Origin: Gallionella sp.
Lineage (GTDB): Bacteria > Pseudomonadota > Gammaproteobacteria > Burkholderiales > Gallionellaceae
Reading direction: 5' to 3'
DNA: 64,000 nt
Assembly: GCA_022340615.1 (NCBI GenBank)
Contig: JAJDNO010000005.1
Coordinates: forward strand, 1-64,000
The stretch's first letter is position 1. Each line of letters starts with the position of its first letter. Made by a program: the position numbers and the translations under genes. Of this stretch, positions 21,843 through 32,897 are shown piece after piece. The notes below the pieces were generated by a model. That model had not been told where the DNA came from and did not search any database. It worked only from the letters and a program-made list of their open reading frames with translations.

Positions 21843-23222
21843 ATGCTGAATAACCTACCCAAAGAAATTTTCAAGGCATACGATATCCGTGGCATCGTCG
21901 GCAGGACGCTGACACCGGAGGTGGTTGAAGCCATAGGACATGCGATCGGCTCCGAGGCGCGCGCGCGCGAACAGAAAGCCGTCGCAATCGGTCGCGACGG
22001 CAGACTGTCCGGACCAGAACTGATCGCCGCGCTGGCCAGCGGAATACGGAAAAGCGGCATCGACGTGATCGACGTCGGCTGCGTACCCACACCGATGGTG
22101 TATTTCGCCGCTTATCATTTGCAGACCAACTGTGCGGTGATGCTGACCGGCAGTCACAACCCGCCCGATTACAACGGGCTGAAAATGGTGCTGGCGGGAG
22201 AAACACTGTCTGGAGAAACCATACAGCAATTGCGCGCCCGCATAGAGGAGAACAGGCTGACGCACGGCAACGGCAGTTATACCAAACGCAACATCAACGT
22301 GGATTATGTCAAACGTATTGTCTCCGACATCAGACTGGCAAGACCAATGCACATCACCGTGGATTGCGGCAACGGCGTGGCCGGGGCCTATGTCGCGAAC
22401 CTGTATCGCGAACTCGGTTGCATCGTCGATGAAATGTACTGCGATGTCGACGGGCACTTCCCGAATCACCATCCCGACCCTTCACAACCCGAGAATCTCG
22501 CCGACCTGATCACCGCTCTGCGCAGCAACGGCAGCGAACTGGGCCTAGCGTTCGACGGTGACGGCGATCGGCTCGGTGTGGTAACCCGGGACGGCAATAT
22601 CATTTACCCGGACCGGCAGCTGATGCTGTTCGCCGCCGATGTGCTAAGCCGCAACCCCGGCGCAGAAATCATTTTCGACATCAAGTCGACGCGCAACCTG
22701 TTCGACTGGATACGCAAACACGGAGGCAAACCGACGCTATGGAAAACGGGGCATTCGCTGGTCAAAGCCAAAATGCGCGAAACCGGTGCACTGCTGGCCG
22801 GCGAGATGAGCGGCCATGTGTTTTTCAAGGAGCGCTGGTATGGTTTTGACGACGGACTTTACAGCGGGGCCCGTCTGCTCGAAATCCTGAGCAGGGTGCA
22901 GAATCCCAGCGCGTTGCTGAATTCATTGCCTGATGCGGTATGCACACCGGAGCTGCACATACACACCGCCGAAGGGGAGAACCACGCGCTGATTGAAAAG
23001 CTGCAGCAGACCGCCAGATTTTCCGGTGCAAAGGAAATCATCACGCTGGACGGGCTGCGCGTCGAATACGCGGACGGCTTTGGACTGGCGCGTCCGAGCA
23101 ACACCACGCCGGTGATCGTGCTGCGTTTCGAAGCGGATAGCACGGATGCGTTGCAGCGCATCCAGGACGACTTCCGCAAGTTGTTCCTGCAAGCCGCACC
23201 GCACCTGAAATTGCCGTTCTAG
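21843..23222 (+). CDS. Phosphomannomutase/phosphoglucomutase
   Basis: FKAYDIRGIVGRTLTPEV...MLTGSHNPPDYNGLKMV...FDGDGDRLGVV...GEMSGHVFF; AlgC-type. Confidence 0.95.
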   Translation: MLNNLPKEIFKAYDIRGIVGRTLTPEVVEAIGHAIGSEARAREQKAVAIGRDGRLSGPELIAALASGIRKSGIDVIDVGCVPTPMVYFAAYHLQTNCAVMLTGSHNPPDYNGLKMVLAGETLSGETIQQLRARIEENRLTHGNGSYTKRNINVDYVKRIVSDIRLARPMHITVDCGNGVAGAYVANLYRELGCIVDEMYCDVDGHFPNHHPDPSQPENLADLITALRSNGSELGLAFDGDGDRLGVVTRDGNIIYPDRQLMLFAADVLSRNPGAEIIFDIKSTRNLFDWIRKHGGKPTLWKTGHSLVKAKMRETGALLAGEMSGHVFFKERWYGFDDGLYSGARLLEILSRVQNPSALLNSLPDAVCTPELHIHTAEGENHALIEKLQQTARFSGAKEIITLDGLRVEYADGFGLARPSNTTPVIVLRFEADSTDALQRIQDDFRKLFLQAAPHLKLPF

Positions 23223-23241
23223 CTGCTAGCTGGCAGGACGC

Positions 23242-23802
23242 TCAGTCTTGCTCCGCTGCGCCATCCGTCGAGGAGAAAGTCGGTTTGTGCTGCGGCTGTA
23301 TCCAGTGTGTCAGACGCTGCTGGAATATTTCGGCATAACCCGCAACGTCACCTGGCTTAGCCACGAATGTGTTCGCGCCGGCCTTGTAGCTCATCAGCAC
23401 TTCATCCTGGGAATATTCGGCAGAAAATACCACGACAGGAATTTCGCTGGTAACGGCAAGACTGCGCATTTTTCGCAGTACAGCCAGCCCGTCGAGTTTC
23501 GGCAATTTCAAATCCAGCAGGATGATCTGAGGCATTTGCTGCTGGTTTTTCGCGCCGGCTTCAAACCAGTCCAGCACGGCATCGCCGCCGTCCACTGCTG
23601 CAAGATCAACCTCGGGGCAGGCAGCCGCCGCGGCCAGGCGAGCAAACTCAATCTGAGCCACTTCGACATCAACCAGCAACACGCTGCAACGGCCTGTGTC
23701 CACCACTATCGCCCCCCTGTATGTGAGACTTTCTCCAACCAGTATAAAGAAATCCGAAGCTGCAGCAGGCTGTTCAGGTTGCGCACCACCTGCGATTGTC
23801 AT
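23242..23802 (-). CDS. Single-domain response regulator (CheY-like / Rcp1-like receiver)
   Basis: CSVLLVDVEVAQIEFARL...QIILLDLKLPKLDGLAVLRKM...PVVVFSAEYSQDEVLMSYKAGANTFVAKP. Confidence 0.85.
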   Translation of the reverse strand: MTIAGGAQPEQPAAASDFFILVGESLTYRGAIVVDTGRCSVLLVDVEVAQIEFARLAAAAACPEVDLAAVDGGDAVLDWFEAGAKNQQQMPQIILLDLKLPKLDGLAVLRKMRSLAVTSEIPVVVFSAEYSQDEVLMSYKAGANTFVAKPGDVAGYAEIFQQRLTHWIQPQHKPTFSSTDGAAEQD

Positions 23803-23868
23803 GTCTCCGATTCAGCTGCGTTACGGTGGCAATGTGACCGCACTTTACAGCAACTAGCCAGATTTATA

Positions 23869-26490
23869 CTATAACTTGCCCTGCACCCAGGCAGGAACAG
23901 AAGCCAATGCCGCTGCCAGATGCTCCGGTTGCGTGCCGCCTGCCATGGCCATGTCCGGCCTTCCACCGCCCTTTCCGCCAACCTGCTGCGCCACCATGTT
24001 CACCACCTCGCCGGCCTTGATGCGGCTGGTGAGATCGGAAGTTACGCCGGCGATCAGGCTTACCTTGCCATCGGCCACCGCGGCCAGAACGATAGTGGCC
24101 GTCTTGAGCTTGTCCTTGAGCTTGTCCAGGGTTTCGCGCAGTACCGCCGCATCAGCTCCCTCCAGCCGGGCGGATAGCACCTTGATACCGCTGCAATCGA
24201 TCGCCTGGCCAACCAGGTCTTCACCCTGTGCGCTGGCGAGTTTCGATTTCAGTCTGGCCAGTTCCCTTTCCAGTGTTCTGGCATTGTCCAGGATCTGCTG
24301 AATGCGCACTGCTGCTTCGTGCGGCTGGGCCTTCAGCGCGTTGGCAACCTGCTGCAATTGGTGCTCCTGCTGTTGCACGTACGCCAGTGCTCCTTCGCCG
24401 GTCATTGCTTCGACTCGCCTGATTCCTGCGGCAACGCCACTCTCGGCTACGATTTTGAATAGCCCGATGTCGCCGGTGCGACTGACATGCGTACCGCCGC
24501 ACAGTTCGCACGAAGAACCAATGTCCAGCACGCGCACCACGTCGCCGTACTTCTCGCCAAACAGCATCATCGCGCCGGATTTCTGCGCTTCCTCTATGGG
24601 CATCACGCGCGCATGCGTTTCGGCATTTGCAAGGATTTCCCGATTCACGATGTCTTCGACACGGCGTATTTCTGCATCGCTCATCGGCTGAGTATGCACG
24701 AAGTCGAAGCGCGTCTTGTCCGGATCTACCAGCGAGCCCTTTTGCTGCACATGGCTGCCCAACACCTCGCGCAGTGCCTTGTGCATCAGGTGAGTGACCG
24801 AGTGGTTGCGTTCGGTGCGCGCCCGCGCATTGATGTCAACACGTGCAGTGACACCATTGCCGACCTCCAGCTTGCCGGTCTTGACCACGCCGTAATGCCC
24901 GAACACCGTCGCCTGTATTTTCTGCGTGTCCTCAACCGCGAAGATACCGTGCGCGCTGCGCAGCTCGCCGCGATCGCCGACCTGGCCGCCGGATTCGGCA
25001 TAGAACGGCGTGTCGTCCAGCACCACCACGCCCAGCTCACCTTCATTCAGTTCATTGACCGACACGCCGTCCCGGTACAGAGCCAGCACGCTGGCCTTGC
25101 CTTCAAGCATCTCATAGCCGTGGAATGCGGTTGCCGGACCGGCATATTCCAGATTCACCGCCATCTTGAACTTGCCTGCTGCGCGCGCAAGTTGCTTCTG
25201 CTGTTCCATCGCCGCCTCGAATGACACGGTATCAACCGCTATGCCGTGTTCGCGGCATACATCCTGGGTCAGATCAAGCGGAAAGCCGAAGGTATCATGC
25301 AGCTTGAAGGCGGTCACGCCGTTGAAAATCGTGCTGCCCAGCTTTTTCATTTCGGACAGGTCAGTCTCGAGTATCGCCATGCCGTGCTCGATCGTCGCAA
25401 AAAAGCGCTCCTCTTCCTGCCTGAGGATTTCCATAACACGCACTTGTTCCTTGGCCAGCTCCGGAAAAGCCACCCCCATTTCGGCGACCAGATCCGGTAC
25501 CAGCCGGTGAAAGAACGGCGCGCGGGCATTCAATTTGTAGCCATGGCGGATTGCGCGGCGAATTATGCGGCGCAGCACATAGCCGCGCCCTTCGTTGCCG
25601 GGAATCACTCCGTCCGCGATCAGGAAGGCACAGGCGCGGATATGGTCTGCCAGCACCTTGAGCGAATTGTTGGTCAGGTCGTTGGATTTTGTTTCGCGGG
25701 CAGCGGCGCAGATCAGCGACTGAAACAGGTCAATATCGTAATTGCTATGCACATGCTGCAATACCGCTGAAATGCGCTCCAGCCCCATGCCGGTATCTAC
25801 CGACGGCTTGGGCAACGGATGCATCACACCTTGCTCGTCGCGGTTGAACTGCATGAATACGTTGTTCCATATCTCGATGTAGCGGTCGCCGTCCTCGTCG
25901 GGAGAACCCGGGGGTCCGCCCCAGATCTCCGGCCCGTGATCGTAGAATATTTCGGTGCACGGTCCGCACGGGCCGGTATCGCCCATCATCCAGAAGTTGT
26001 CGGACGCATAGCGTGTTCCCTTGTTGTCACCAATGCGGATGACACGATCGGCCGGAAGACCGATTTCTTTGGTCCAGATATCGTATGCTTCGTCATCCTC
26101 GTCATACACCGTGACCCACAGCTTGTCGTTGGGCAGCCGGTAAACAACCGTCAGCAATTCCCATGCATAGCGGATCGCATCCTGCTTGAAATAATCGCCG
26201 AAACTGAAGTTGCCCAGCATCTCGAAAAAGGTATGGTGGCGTGCGGTGTAACCGACGTTTTCCAGATCATTGTGCTTGCCGCCCGCGCGCACGCATTTTT
26301 GCGACGAGACTGCACGGCTATATGGGCGCTTGTCGAATCCGAGGAACACGTCCTTGAACTGGTTCATTCCGGCATTGGTGAACAACAGCGTGGGGTCTTC
26401 GTGCGGAACCAGCGAACTGGACGGCACGATGGTGTGCCCCTTGGAGGCAAAGAAGTCCAGGAATTTCTGGCGAATCTCACTGCTTTTCAT
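23869..26490 (-). CDS. alaS: Alanyl-tRNA synthetase
   Basis: [51 protein letters not shown]...; start corrected from the over-extended ORF. Confidence 0.97.
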   Translation of the reverse strand: MKSSEIRQKFLDFFASKGHTIVPSSSLVPHEDPTLLFTNAGMNQFKDVFLGFDKRPYSRAVSSQKCVRAGGKHNDLENVGYTARHHTFFEMLGNFSFGDYFKQDAIRYAWELLTVVYRLPNDKLWVTVYDEDDEAYDIWTKEIGLPADRVIRIGDNKGTRYASDNFWMMGDTGPCGPCTEIFYDHGPEIWGGPPGSPDEDGDRYIEIWNNVFMQFNRDEQGVMHPLPKPSVDTGMGLERISAVLQHVHSNYDIDLFQSLICAAARETKSNDLTNNSLKVLADHIRACAFLIADGVIPGNEGRGYVLRRIIRRAIRHGYKLNARAPFFHRLVPDLVAEMGVAFPELAKEQVRVMEILRQEEERFFATIEHGMAILETDLSEMKKLGSTIFNGVTAFKLHDTFGFPLDLTQDVCREHGIAVDTVSFEAAMEQQKQLARAAGKFKMAVNLEYAGPATAFHGYEMLEGKASVLALYRDGVSVNELNEGELGVVVLDDTPFYAESGGQVGDRGELRSAHGIFAVEDTQKIQATVFGHYGVVKTGKLEVGNGVTARVDINARARTERNHSVTHLMHKALREVLGSHVQQKGSLVDPDKTRFDFVHTQPMSDAEIRRVEDIVNREILANAETHARVMPIEEAQKSGAMMLFGEKYGDVVRVLDIGSSCELCGGTHVSRTGDIGLFKIVAESGVAAGIRRVEAMTGEGALAYVQQQEHQLQQVANALKAQPHEAAVRIQQILDNARTLERELARLKSKLASAQGEDLVGQAIDCSGIKVLSARLEGADAAVLRETLDKLKDKLKTATIVLAAVADGKVSLIAGVTSDLTSRIKAGEVVNMVAQQVGGKGGGRPDMAMAGGTQPEHLAAALASVPAWVQGKL

Positions 26491-26608
26491 GTTTTGCATC
26501 CATTGCTGATATCGTTGTATTTTGCGACTGTGGGGGTCTGTCCAGTATGCCGGGACAGGCGCTCCGGACAAGGTTCGCATCATACCATTCTCCCGCCGCC
26601 ACAACCGA

Positions 26609-27040
26609 TCAGCGCAGCACTTCCCATTTCTCGATATCGCCGGCCACAACGCTGAACAACGGGTGCGGTTCCGGTTCGTTCACCGTAATGATGCGCTGGA
26701 ATGCTTCAGGATCGCGCTGCTTCAGCTTAACGCGCAGATGTTCCAACTCGTAGTTGAGCTGCCCCCGCGTAACAGGGATGATTGCCCCCTCGGCACTGCG
26801 TCCGATCTTTTCTGAATCGAATCGGTATCCGCGCCGTACGGCTTCGCGCTGCACCTCAGCCAGATATGCAGCGATTGTACCCTGCGCATCAGGATGCTCG
26901 CGAAAGCGCGAAAGCTGCGGATGATGGCGATAACCGCGGGTCAAGCCGGCGAGCACTTTCTGCGCGAGCAACCCTTCCCGCCACAGCGCAACCAGCCCCC
27001 TGGCATCGAGATAGTGCGGATGGAGCGACCACAGCCTCAT
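26609..27040 (-). CDS. Pyrimidine dimer DNA glycosylase/endonuclease V family protein
   Basis: [51 protein letters not shown]..., family signature recognised from memory. Confidence 0.8.
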   Translation of the reverse strand: MRLWSLHPHYLDARGLVALWREGLLAQKVLAGLTRGYRHHPQLSRFREHPDAQGTIAAYLAEVQREAVRRGYRFDSEKIGRSAEGAIIPVTRGQLNYELEHLRVKLKQRDPEAFQRIITVNEPEPHPLFSVVAGDIEKWEVLR

Positions 27041-27158
27041 TCAGACAGAACTCGATAGACGGTTGTTCCGGCCTGTGATGCAACAAGGCCGGTCATCCGG
27101 CCGCATTGGCGATACCTGGCCGGACGATTTGCCCGGTGCGTGATGGGTGTTTGCTGGT

Positions 27159-27659
27159 TTAATTGGAGACATCCTCACCGTCCGGAGCTTGCCGCAGCAC
27201 CTGGAATATCACATCGAGAGCAAACCCCCGTGATTGCAGGAAGCGCATTTGCCTGGCCTTTTCCTTCGCACCCTGCGGCAGCACACCAAACCTTCTTTGC
27301 CATACCTGCTGAGCCGTCTCCAGTTCGGTTTCTTTCAGCTGCGGCAGCGCTGCGCCGATCAAATCCTCGGCGATGCCTCGCTGGCGCAGTTCATGGGTGA
27401 TCCGCTGCAGGCCGAAGCGGTTGCGTTTGGCATGCAGCAGCTGGCTGACAGCACGCGCATCGGACAACCAGCCGCGCTCGGTCAGATCGTCCAGCAACGC
27501 GTCAAGGCTTTCGGGAACAGCCTGTTCAAAATCCGTGTCTGCCTGAACATGCGGCAATAGTTTCCCGCGCAATTCGGCACGGCTGTATTCGCGCCGGGCC
27601 AGGTACTTCAGCGCCCGTGCGCGCAAATTTAAAGATGCACCTTTTGATCCAGATTTCAT
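27159..27659 (-). CDS. recX: Regulatory protein RecX
   Basis: LRARALKYLARREYSRAELRGKLLPHV...LTERGWLSDARAVSQLLHAKRNRFGLQRI; downstream of recA. Start ambiguous (27659 to 27716). Confidence 0.9.
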   Translation of the reverse strand: MKSGSKGASLNLRARALKYLARREYSRAELRGKLLPHVQADTDFEQAVPESLDALLDDLTERGWLSDARAVSQLLHAKRNRFGLQRITHELRQRGIAEDLIGAALPQLKETELETAQQVWQRRFGVLPQGAKEKARQMRFLQSRGFALDVIFQVLRQAPDGEDVSN

Positions 27660-27779
27660 TCCAGCTGCTGCGTTGCTAAAAAATTTTCTTGCCTGCATAT
27701 AAACCATATGCGGCACTGTGAAAATTTATTTGCACCTTGCATCTGGACAAACTCTGAAACCCTCGATGCATCTTTACCC

Positions 27780-28874
<1,095 letters not shown>

Positions 28875-28923
28875 TTCCTTTCAAAATTCGATGCCGGATT
28901 GTGGCACAACATTCCGCATTTGT

Positions 28924-28941
28924 ACAGAACGTTCGTTCTGT
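28924..28941. promoter_or_regulatory. Palindromic operator candidate upstream of recA (possible SOS box)
   Basis: ACAGAACG-TT-CGTTCTGT, perfect 8-bp inverted repeat 50 bp upstream of the recA ATG; contains GAAC-N4-GTTC. Overlaps CTGT-N8-TCAG (28938-28953), 7/8 to CTGT-N8-ACAG. Confidence 0.5.
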
Positions 28942-28949
28942 TTGTTTGA

Positions 28950-29441
28950 TCAGGCAATTTCGGTTCTTTTATCAAGCAGATCAAGCACTCCTTGCAAGGC
29001 AATATCCACAGCCTGGCTGCGAACTTCGGCACGATTTCCATCCAGTTTCAAGCGCTGCGCGCGTATTTCGCCGTCCTTCAATCCCCAGGCAAACCATACC
29101 GTGCCAACCGGCTTATCCGCAGTGCCCCCGCCCGGGCCGGCGATGCCGCTGACCGCCAGCGCGACTTGTGCCAAACTGCGCTGCAGCGCGCCCGCAACCA
29201 TTTCGCGAACCGTCATCTCCGATACCGCGCCGTGCTGAATAAGCGTGTTCTCGCGCACGCCCAGCAACTGCTGCTTGGACTGGTTTGAATAAGTCACGAA
29301 GCCGCGCTCGAACCAGGCCGAGCTGCCAGCCACCTCGGTAATCGCGTGGGCGATGCCTCCCCCGGTGCAGGATTCCGCAGTAGCCAGCATCAGGCCATGC
29401 GATTTGAGCGCTTCCCCGACTTTCGCGGCAAGACTGTTCAT
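28950..29441 (-). CDS. pncC: CinA family protein / nicotinamide-nucleotide amidohydrolase
   Basis: LKSHGLMLATAESCTGGGIAHAITEVAGSSAWFERGFVTYSNQSKQQLLGV...; upstream of recA. Confidence 0.93.
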   Translation of the reverse strand: MNSLAAKVGEALKSHGLMLATAESCTGGGIAHAITEVAGSSAWFERGFVTYSNQSKQQLLGVRENTLIQHGAVSEMTVREMVAGALQRSLAQVALAVSGIAGPGGGTADKPVGTVWFAWGLKDGEIRAQRLKLDGNRAEVRSQAVDIALQGVLDLLDKRTEIA

Positions 29442-29454
29442 TTACAAATTCCAT

Positions 29455-29509
29455 TAACCACACAGAGAATTCCAATTGCATCCCCAGTCTCACTCTGTGA
29501 TCTCTGTGG
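29455..29509. repeat. Candidate dispersed intergenic repeat with CACAGAG motifs in inverted arrangement
   Basis: TAACCACACAGAG...CTCTGTGATCTCTGTGG between cinA and metZ; outer arms CCACACAGAG / CTCTGTGG. Confidence 0.45.
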
Positions 29510-29525
29510 CTGCATTGCTTTCACT

Positions 29526-30701
29526 TCAGTTGCCCATACCGCGTGCAAGATCGTTCTGTATATCCACGACTGCTTCCAGGCCGACCGCGATGCGGATCAG
29601 GCCCTCGGTAATGCCTGCCGCCGCGCGGGCCTCCGGGGTGATGCGCGCATGGGTGGTGCTGGCCGGATGAGTGATCGTGGTCTTGGTGTCGCCAAGATTC
29701 GCGGTAATGGACAGCAGCCGGGTGTTGTCGATGATGCGCCAGGCAGCATCCTTGCCGCCCTTGACCTCGAACGACACGATACCGCCGCCGGTTTTCTGCT
29801 GGCGCATCGCCAGTTCGTGTTGCGGATGCGATGGAAGGCCCGGATAGAAGACCCTGGACACATTAGCCTGTGCTTCCAGCCAGCGTGCCAGTTCGAGCGC
29901 GTTCGCGCTGTGCGCGTCCATGCGCAGCTTGAGCGTCTCCAAACCCTTCAGAAACACCCAGGCGTTGAACGGGCTCATGGTCGGGCCGGCAGTGCGCAGG
30001 AACCCGTAAACGCTTTCCATGTTCTTCCTGCTGCCCAGCACAGCACCGCCGAGCACCCGCCCCTGACCGTCGATGTACTTGGTCGCTGAATGGATCACGA
30101 TATCCGCGCCCAGCAGCAGCGGACGCTGCAGTATCGGCGTGCAGAAACAGTTGTCCACCGCGAGCAGCGCACCGCAACTCCTTGCGATTGCCGCAATAGC
30201 GCCGATATCGGAAATCTCGGTGAGCGGGTTAGACGGCGTCTCCAGGAAAAACAGTTTCGTTTCCGGCCGCACGGCGGCTTTCCACTCGGCAACATCGGTG
30301 GCAGACACGTAGGATGTTTCGACGCCGAATTTTCGGATCACGTTGTTGAACAGGTTCACCGTGGAGCCGAACAGGCTGCGCGAAGCAACGACATGGTCGC
30401 CGGCCTTCAGAACGCCCATCACGCAGGCCAGTATCGCAGACATGCCTGATGCGGTCGCCACGCACTGCTCTGCCCCTTCCAGCGCGGCGAGCCGTTCCTC
30501 GAACATCGTCACGGTCGGGTTGGTGAAGCGCGAATAGATATTCCCGGGCTGTTCGCCGATGAAGCGCGCGGCCGCCTGGGCGGCATTCTCGAACACGAAA
30601 CTGGAAGTCAGAAACAATGCTTCGCTGTGTTCGCCAAACTGGCTGCGTGCAGTGCCGGCGTGCACTGCCAGCGTTTCCGGCTGGTAGGTTGATTCAGACA
30701 T
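29526..30701 (-). CDS. metZ: O-succinylhomoserine sulfhydrylase
   Basis: Cys/Met-metabolism PLP enzyme: YQPETLAVHAGTARSQFGEHSEALFLTSSFVFENAAQAAARF...VIHSATKYIDGQGRVLGGAV. Confidence 0.93.
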   Translation of the reverse strand: MSESTYQPETLAVHAGTARSQFGEHSEALFLTSSFVFENAAQAAARFIGEQPGNIYSRFTNPTVTMFEERLAALEGAEQCVATASGMSAILACVMGVLKAGDHVVASRSLFGSTVNLFNNVIRKFGVETSYVSATDVAEWKAAVRPETKLFFLETPSNPLTEISDIGAIAAIARSCGALLAVDNCFCTPILQRPLLLGADIVIHSATKYIDGQGRVLGGAVLGSRKNMESVYGFLRTAGPTMSPFNAWVFLKGLETLKLRMDAHSANALELARWLEAQANVSRVFYPGLPSHPQHELAMRQQKTGGGIVSFEVKGGKDAAWRIIDNTRLLSITANLGDTKTTITHPASTTHARITPEARAAAGITEGLIRIAVGLEAVVDIQNDLARGMGN

Positions 30702-30711
30702 GTTGGCCTCT

Positions 30712-30750
30712 CAAAACAAAAAACCCGGATAGCTTGAGCTAAACCGGGTT
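30712..30750 (-). terminator. Intrinsic terminator in the metZ leader (riboswitch expression platform)
   Basis: Minus strand AACCCGG-TTTAGCTCAAGCTAT-CCGGGTT-TTTTGTTTT; 7-bp GC-rich stem plus inner TAGCT/AGCTA stem, then U-tract. Confidence 0.88.
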
Positions 30751-30754
30751 CCCC

Positions 30755-30807
30755 ACGCTTTAGCCGAATTTATTATGCGCCCGCAAGCTGATCCTCAAAT
30801 CGGCGCA
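30755..30807 (-). promoter_or_regulatory. SAM-II (SAM-alpha) riboswitch aptamer upstream of metZ
   Basis: Minus strand UGCGCCGAUUUGAGGAUCAGCUUGCGGGCGCAUAAUAAAUUCGGCUAAAGCG: P1 UGCGCC/GGCGCA, conserved GAUUU loop, UUGC, AUAAAU linker and 3' GCUAAA, as in the SAM-II consensus. Confidence 0.9.
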
Positions 30808-30815
30808 GGCTGAAA

Positions 30816-30843
30816 GGTATCACCCGGCTTCTGTTGTTGTCAA
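30816..30843 (-). promoter_or_regulatory. Sigma-70-like promoter for the metZ leader
   Basis: TTGACA (30838-30843) then TGATAC/GATACC after 15-16 nt, just upstream of the aptamer. Confidence 0.5.
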
Positions 30844-30856
30844 ATTCGGCCCGGAC

Positions 30857-32383
30857 TCACATCGAGGTTGAACTGACCGCGAGATTCAGCTCCAGCTGGT
30901 CGTCTTCGATTGGCGGATTGGCAGCCCCGCTGGCGCGCAGCGCTTCGACCCGGTTCAGGTAATCCGCGCTCACATCGCCGGTGATATAGACACCATCGAA
31001 GCAGGACGCATCGAAGCTGTTGATCTTGGGGTTGGCTTTGTGGACGGCCGCCTTCAGATCATCGAGGTCCTGGTAGATGAGCCGGTCGGCGCCAATCTCG
31101 CGGCAGATTTCATCGTCGCTGCGCCCGGTCGCGATCAGCTCCTGCGGGCTGGGCATGTCGATGCCGTACACATTCGGGAAGCGCACCGGCGGTGCCGCGG
31201 AAGCGAAATACACCTTGCGCGCACCGGCATCGCGCGCCATCTGGACGATCTCGCGGCTGGTAGTGCCGCGCACGATCGAGTCGTCGACCAGCAGCACGTT
31301 CTTGCCGTTGAATTCGACGCCGATCGCATTCAGTTTCTGACGCACCGATTTCTTGCGCATTGCCTGTCCTGGCATGATGAAGGTGCGCCCGATGTAGCGG
31401 TTCTTCACAAAACCCTCGCGAAACGGGATGTTGAGGCGGTTCGCCAGCTGCAACGCGCTGGGGCGGCTGGAATCCGGGATCGGGATCACCACGTCGATGT
31501 CGATCTCGCTCCAGCTGCGCAGGAGTTTGTCGGCCAGGTATTCGCCCATGTACAGGCGCGTCTCGTACACCGAGATGCCGTCGATCACCGAGTCTGGACG
31601 CGCCAGATAGACGTATTCGAAAATGCACGGGTTCAAGGTTGCCTTGTCGCTGCACTGCTTGCTTTGCAGATTACCGTCGAAATCGACGAACACCGCCTCG
31701 CCCGGTTTGATGTCGCGCAGAAATTTGAAACCCAGGGTATCGAGCGCGACGCTTTCCGATGCAACCAGGTACTCCGAACCGTTGGGGGTCTGGTTCACGC
31801 CTATCACCAGCGGGCGGATACCGTAGATATCGCGGAACGCGAGCAGACCGTAGCCCGCGATCATCGCGACGACTGCATAGGCGCCGCGGCAGCGCCGATG
31901 CACGCCGGACACCGCTGAAAAAATGGTTTGCGCATCGAGCCGGTATTGCCTGGAGTTGACCTGCAACTCATGGGCCAGCACATTCAGCAGCACTTCCGAA
32001 TCGGAGTTGGTGTTGACATGGCGCAGGTCTTCCGCGAACAGCTGCTGCTTCAGTTCGTCCGCATTGGTCAGATTGCCGTTATGGCCGAGCATTATGCCGA
32101 ACGGGGAATTCACATAGAACGGCTGCGCCTCGTTGTGGTCCACCGCGGATCCGGCAGTCGGGTAGCGCACGTGTGCGATCCCCGCATTGCCGAGCAGCGA
32201 ACGCATATGCCTCGTGCGGAACACGTCGCGCACCAACCCGTTGTCCTTGTGCAGGTGGAAGGTATGTCCTTCCACGGTGGCGATTCCGGCCGCATCCTGG
32301 CCGCGATGCTGCAATACCTGCAAGCCGTCATACAACAGCTGGTTGGCCGGTGATTGCGAGATCAATCCGAGTAAGCCGCACAT
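30857..32383 (-). CDS. purF: Amidophosphoribosyltransferase
   Basis: [36 protein letters not shown]...[22 protein letters not shown]. Confidence 0.97.
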   Translation of the reverse strand: MCGLLGLISQSPANQLLYDGLQVLQHRGQDAAGIATVEGHTFHLHKDNGLVRDVFRTRHMRSLLGNAGIAHVRYPTAGSAVDHNEAQPFYVNSPFGIMLGHNGNLTNADELKQQLFAEDLRHVNTNSDSEVLLNVLAHELQVNSRQYRLDAQTIFSAVSGVHRRCRGAYAVVAMIAGYGLLAFRDIYGIRPLVIGVNQTPNGSEYLVASESVALDTLGFKFLRDIKPGEAVFVDFDGNLQSKQCSDKATLNPCIFEYVYLARPDSVIDGISVYETRLYMGEYLADKLLRSWSEIDIDVVIPIPDSSRPSALQLANRLNIPFREGFVKNRYIGRTFIMPGQAMRKKSVRQKLNAIGVEFNGKNVLLVDDSIVRGTTSREIVQMARDAGARKVYFASAAPPVRFPNVYGIDMPSPQELIATGRSDDEICREIGADRLIYQDLDDLKAAVHKANPKINSFDASCFDGVYITGDVSADYLNRVEALRASGAANPPIEDDQLELNLAVSSTSM

Positions 32384-32402
32384 GGTTCTCTATCCCAATA
32401 TA

Positions 32403-32897
32403 TTAACTACGAGTCCGGTAATGGATGCGTTGCGCGATATTACCCGGCAGCCACGCTTTGGTCGGCAGTGCAATGGCTTCGAGCATAGACCCGGTCAACG
32501 AAGAGCGCCAGAAGTGCTGCTCTGGAACACGGGTCAATCCTGCCAGCCAGGACAGCACAAGCACAACAAATACACCGCGCATTATCCCGAACAAACCGCC
32601 CATTGCCCTGTCTGCCCAGTCGGGCCCGATCGCCTTCAGCAGCTTGGCGATCAACCTGGACACCACAGCCCACGCAATCAATGCAGCAATAAACACCAGC
32701 GCATAGGCGGCTGTGACACGCATCTCCTCCTGTGCGACCGGAATCAGCGGAGCGACGCTGGCGGCGGATAGCCTGCTCAGGATAATCGCAATCGGCCAGC
32801 CCAGCAGCGACAACACTTCATATATCAGGCCGCGCCACAGACCGAGAATCATTGAAAGCAGCAAGATCCCGATGACGACAAAATCAAGTCCGTTCAT
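32403..32897 (-). CDS. cvpA: CvpA family membrane protein
   Basis: MNGLDFVVIGILLLSMILGLWRGLIYEVLSLLGWPIAI...; upstream of purF. Confidence 0.93.
   Translation of the reverse strand: MNGLDFVVIGILLLSMILGLWRGLIYEVLSLLGWPIAIILSRLSAASVAPLIPVAQEEMRVTAAYALVFIAALIAWAVVSRLIAKLLKAIGPDWADRAMGGLFGIMRGVFVVLVLSWLAGLTRVPEQHFWRSSLTGSMLEAIALPTKAWLPGNIAQRIHYRTRS

Noticed and set aside
23869-26649. AlaRS N-terminal extension to 26649
   Set aside because: The sequence upstream of [10 protein letters not shown] shows no AlaRS similarity; the start at 26490 fits the family.
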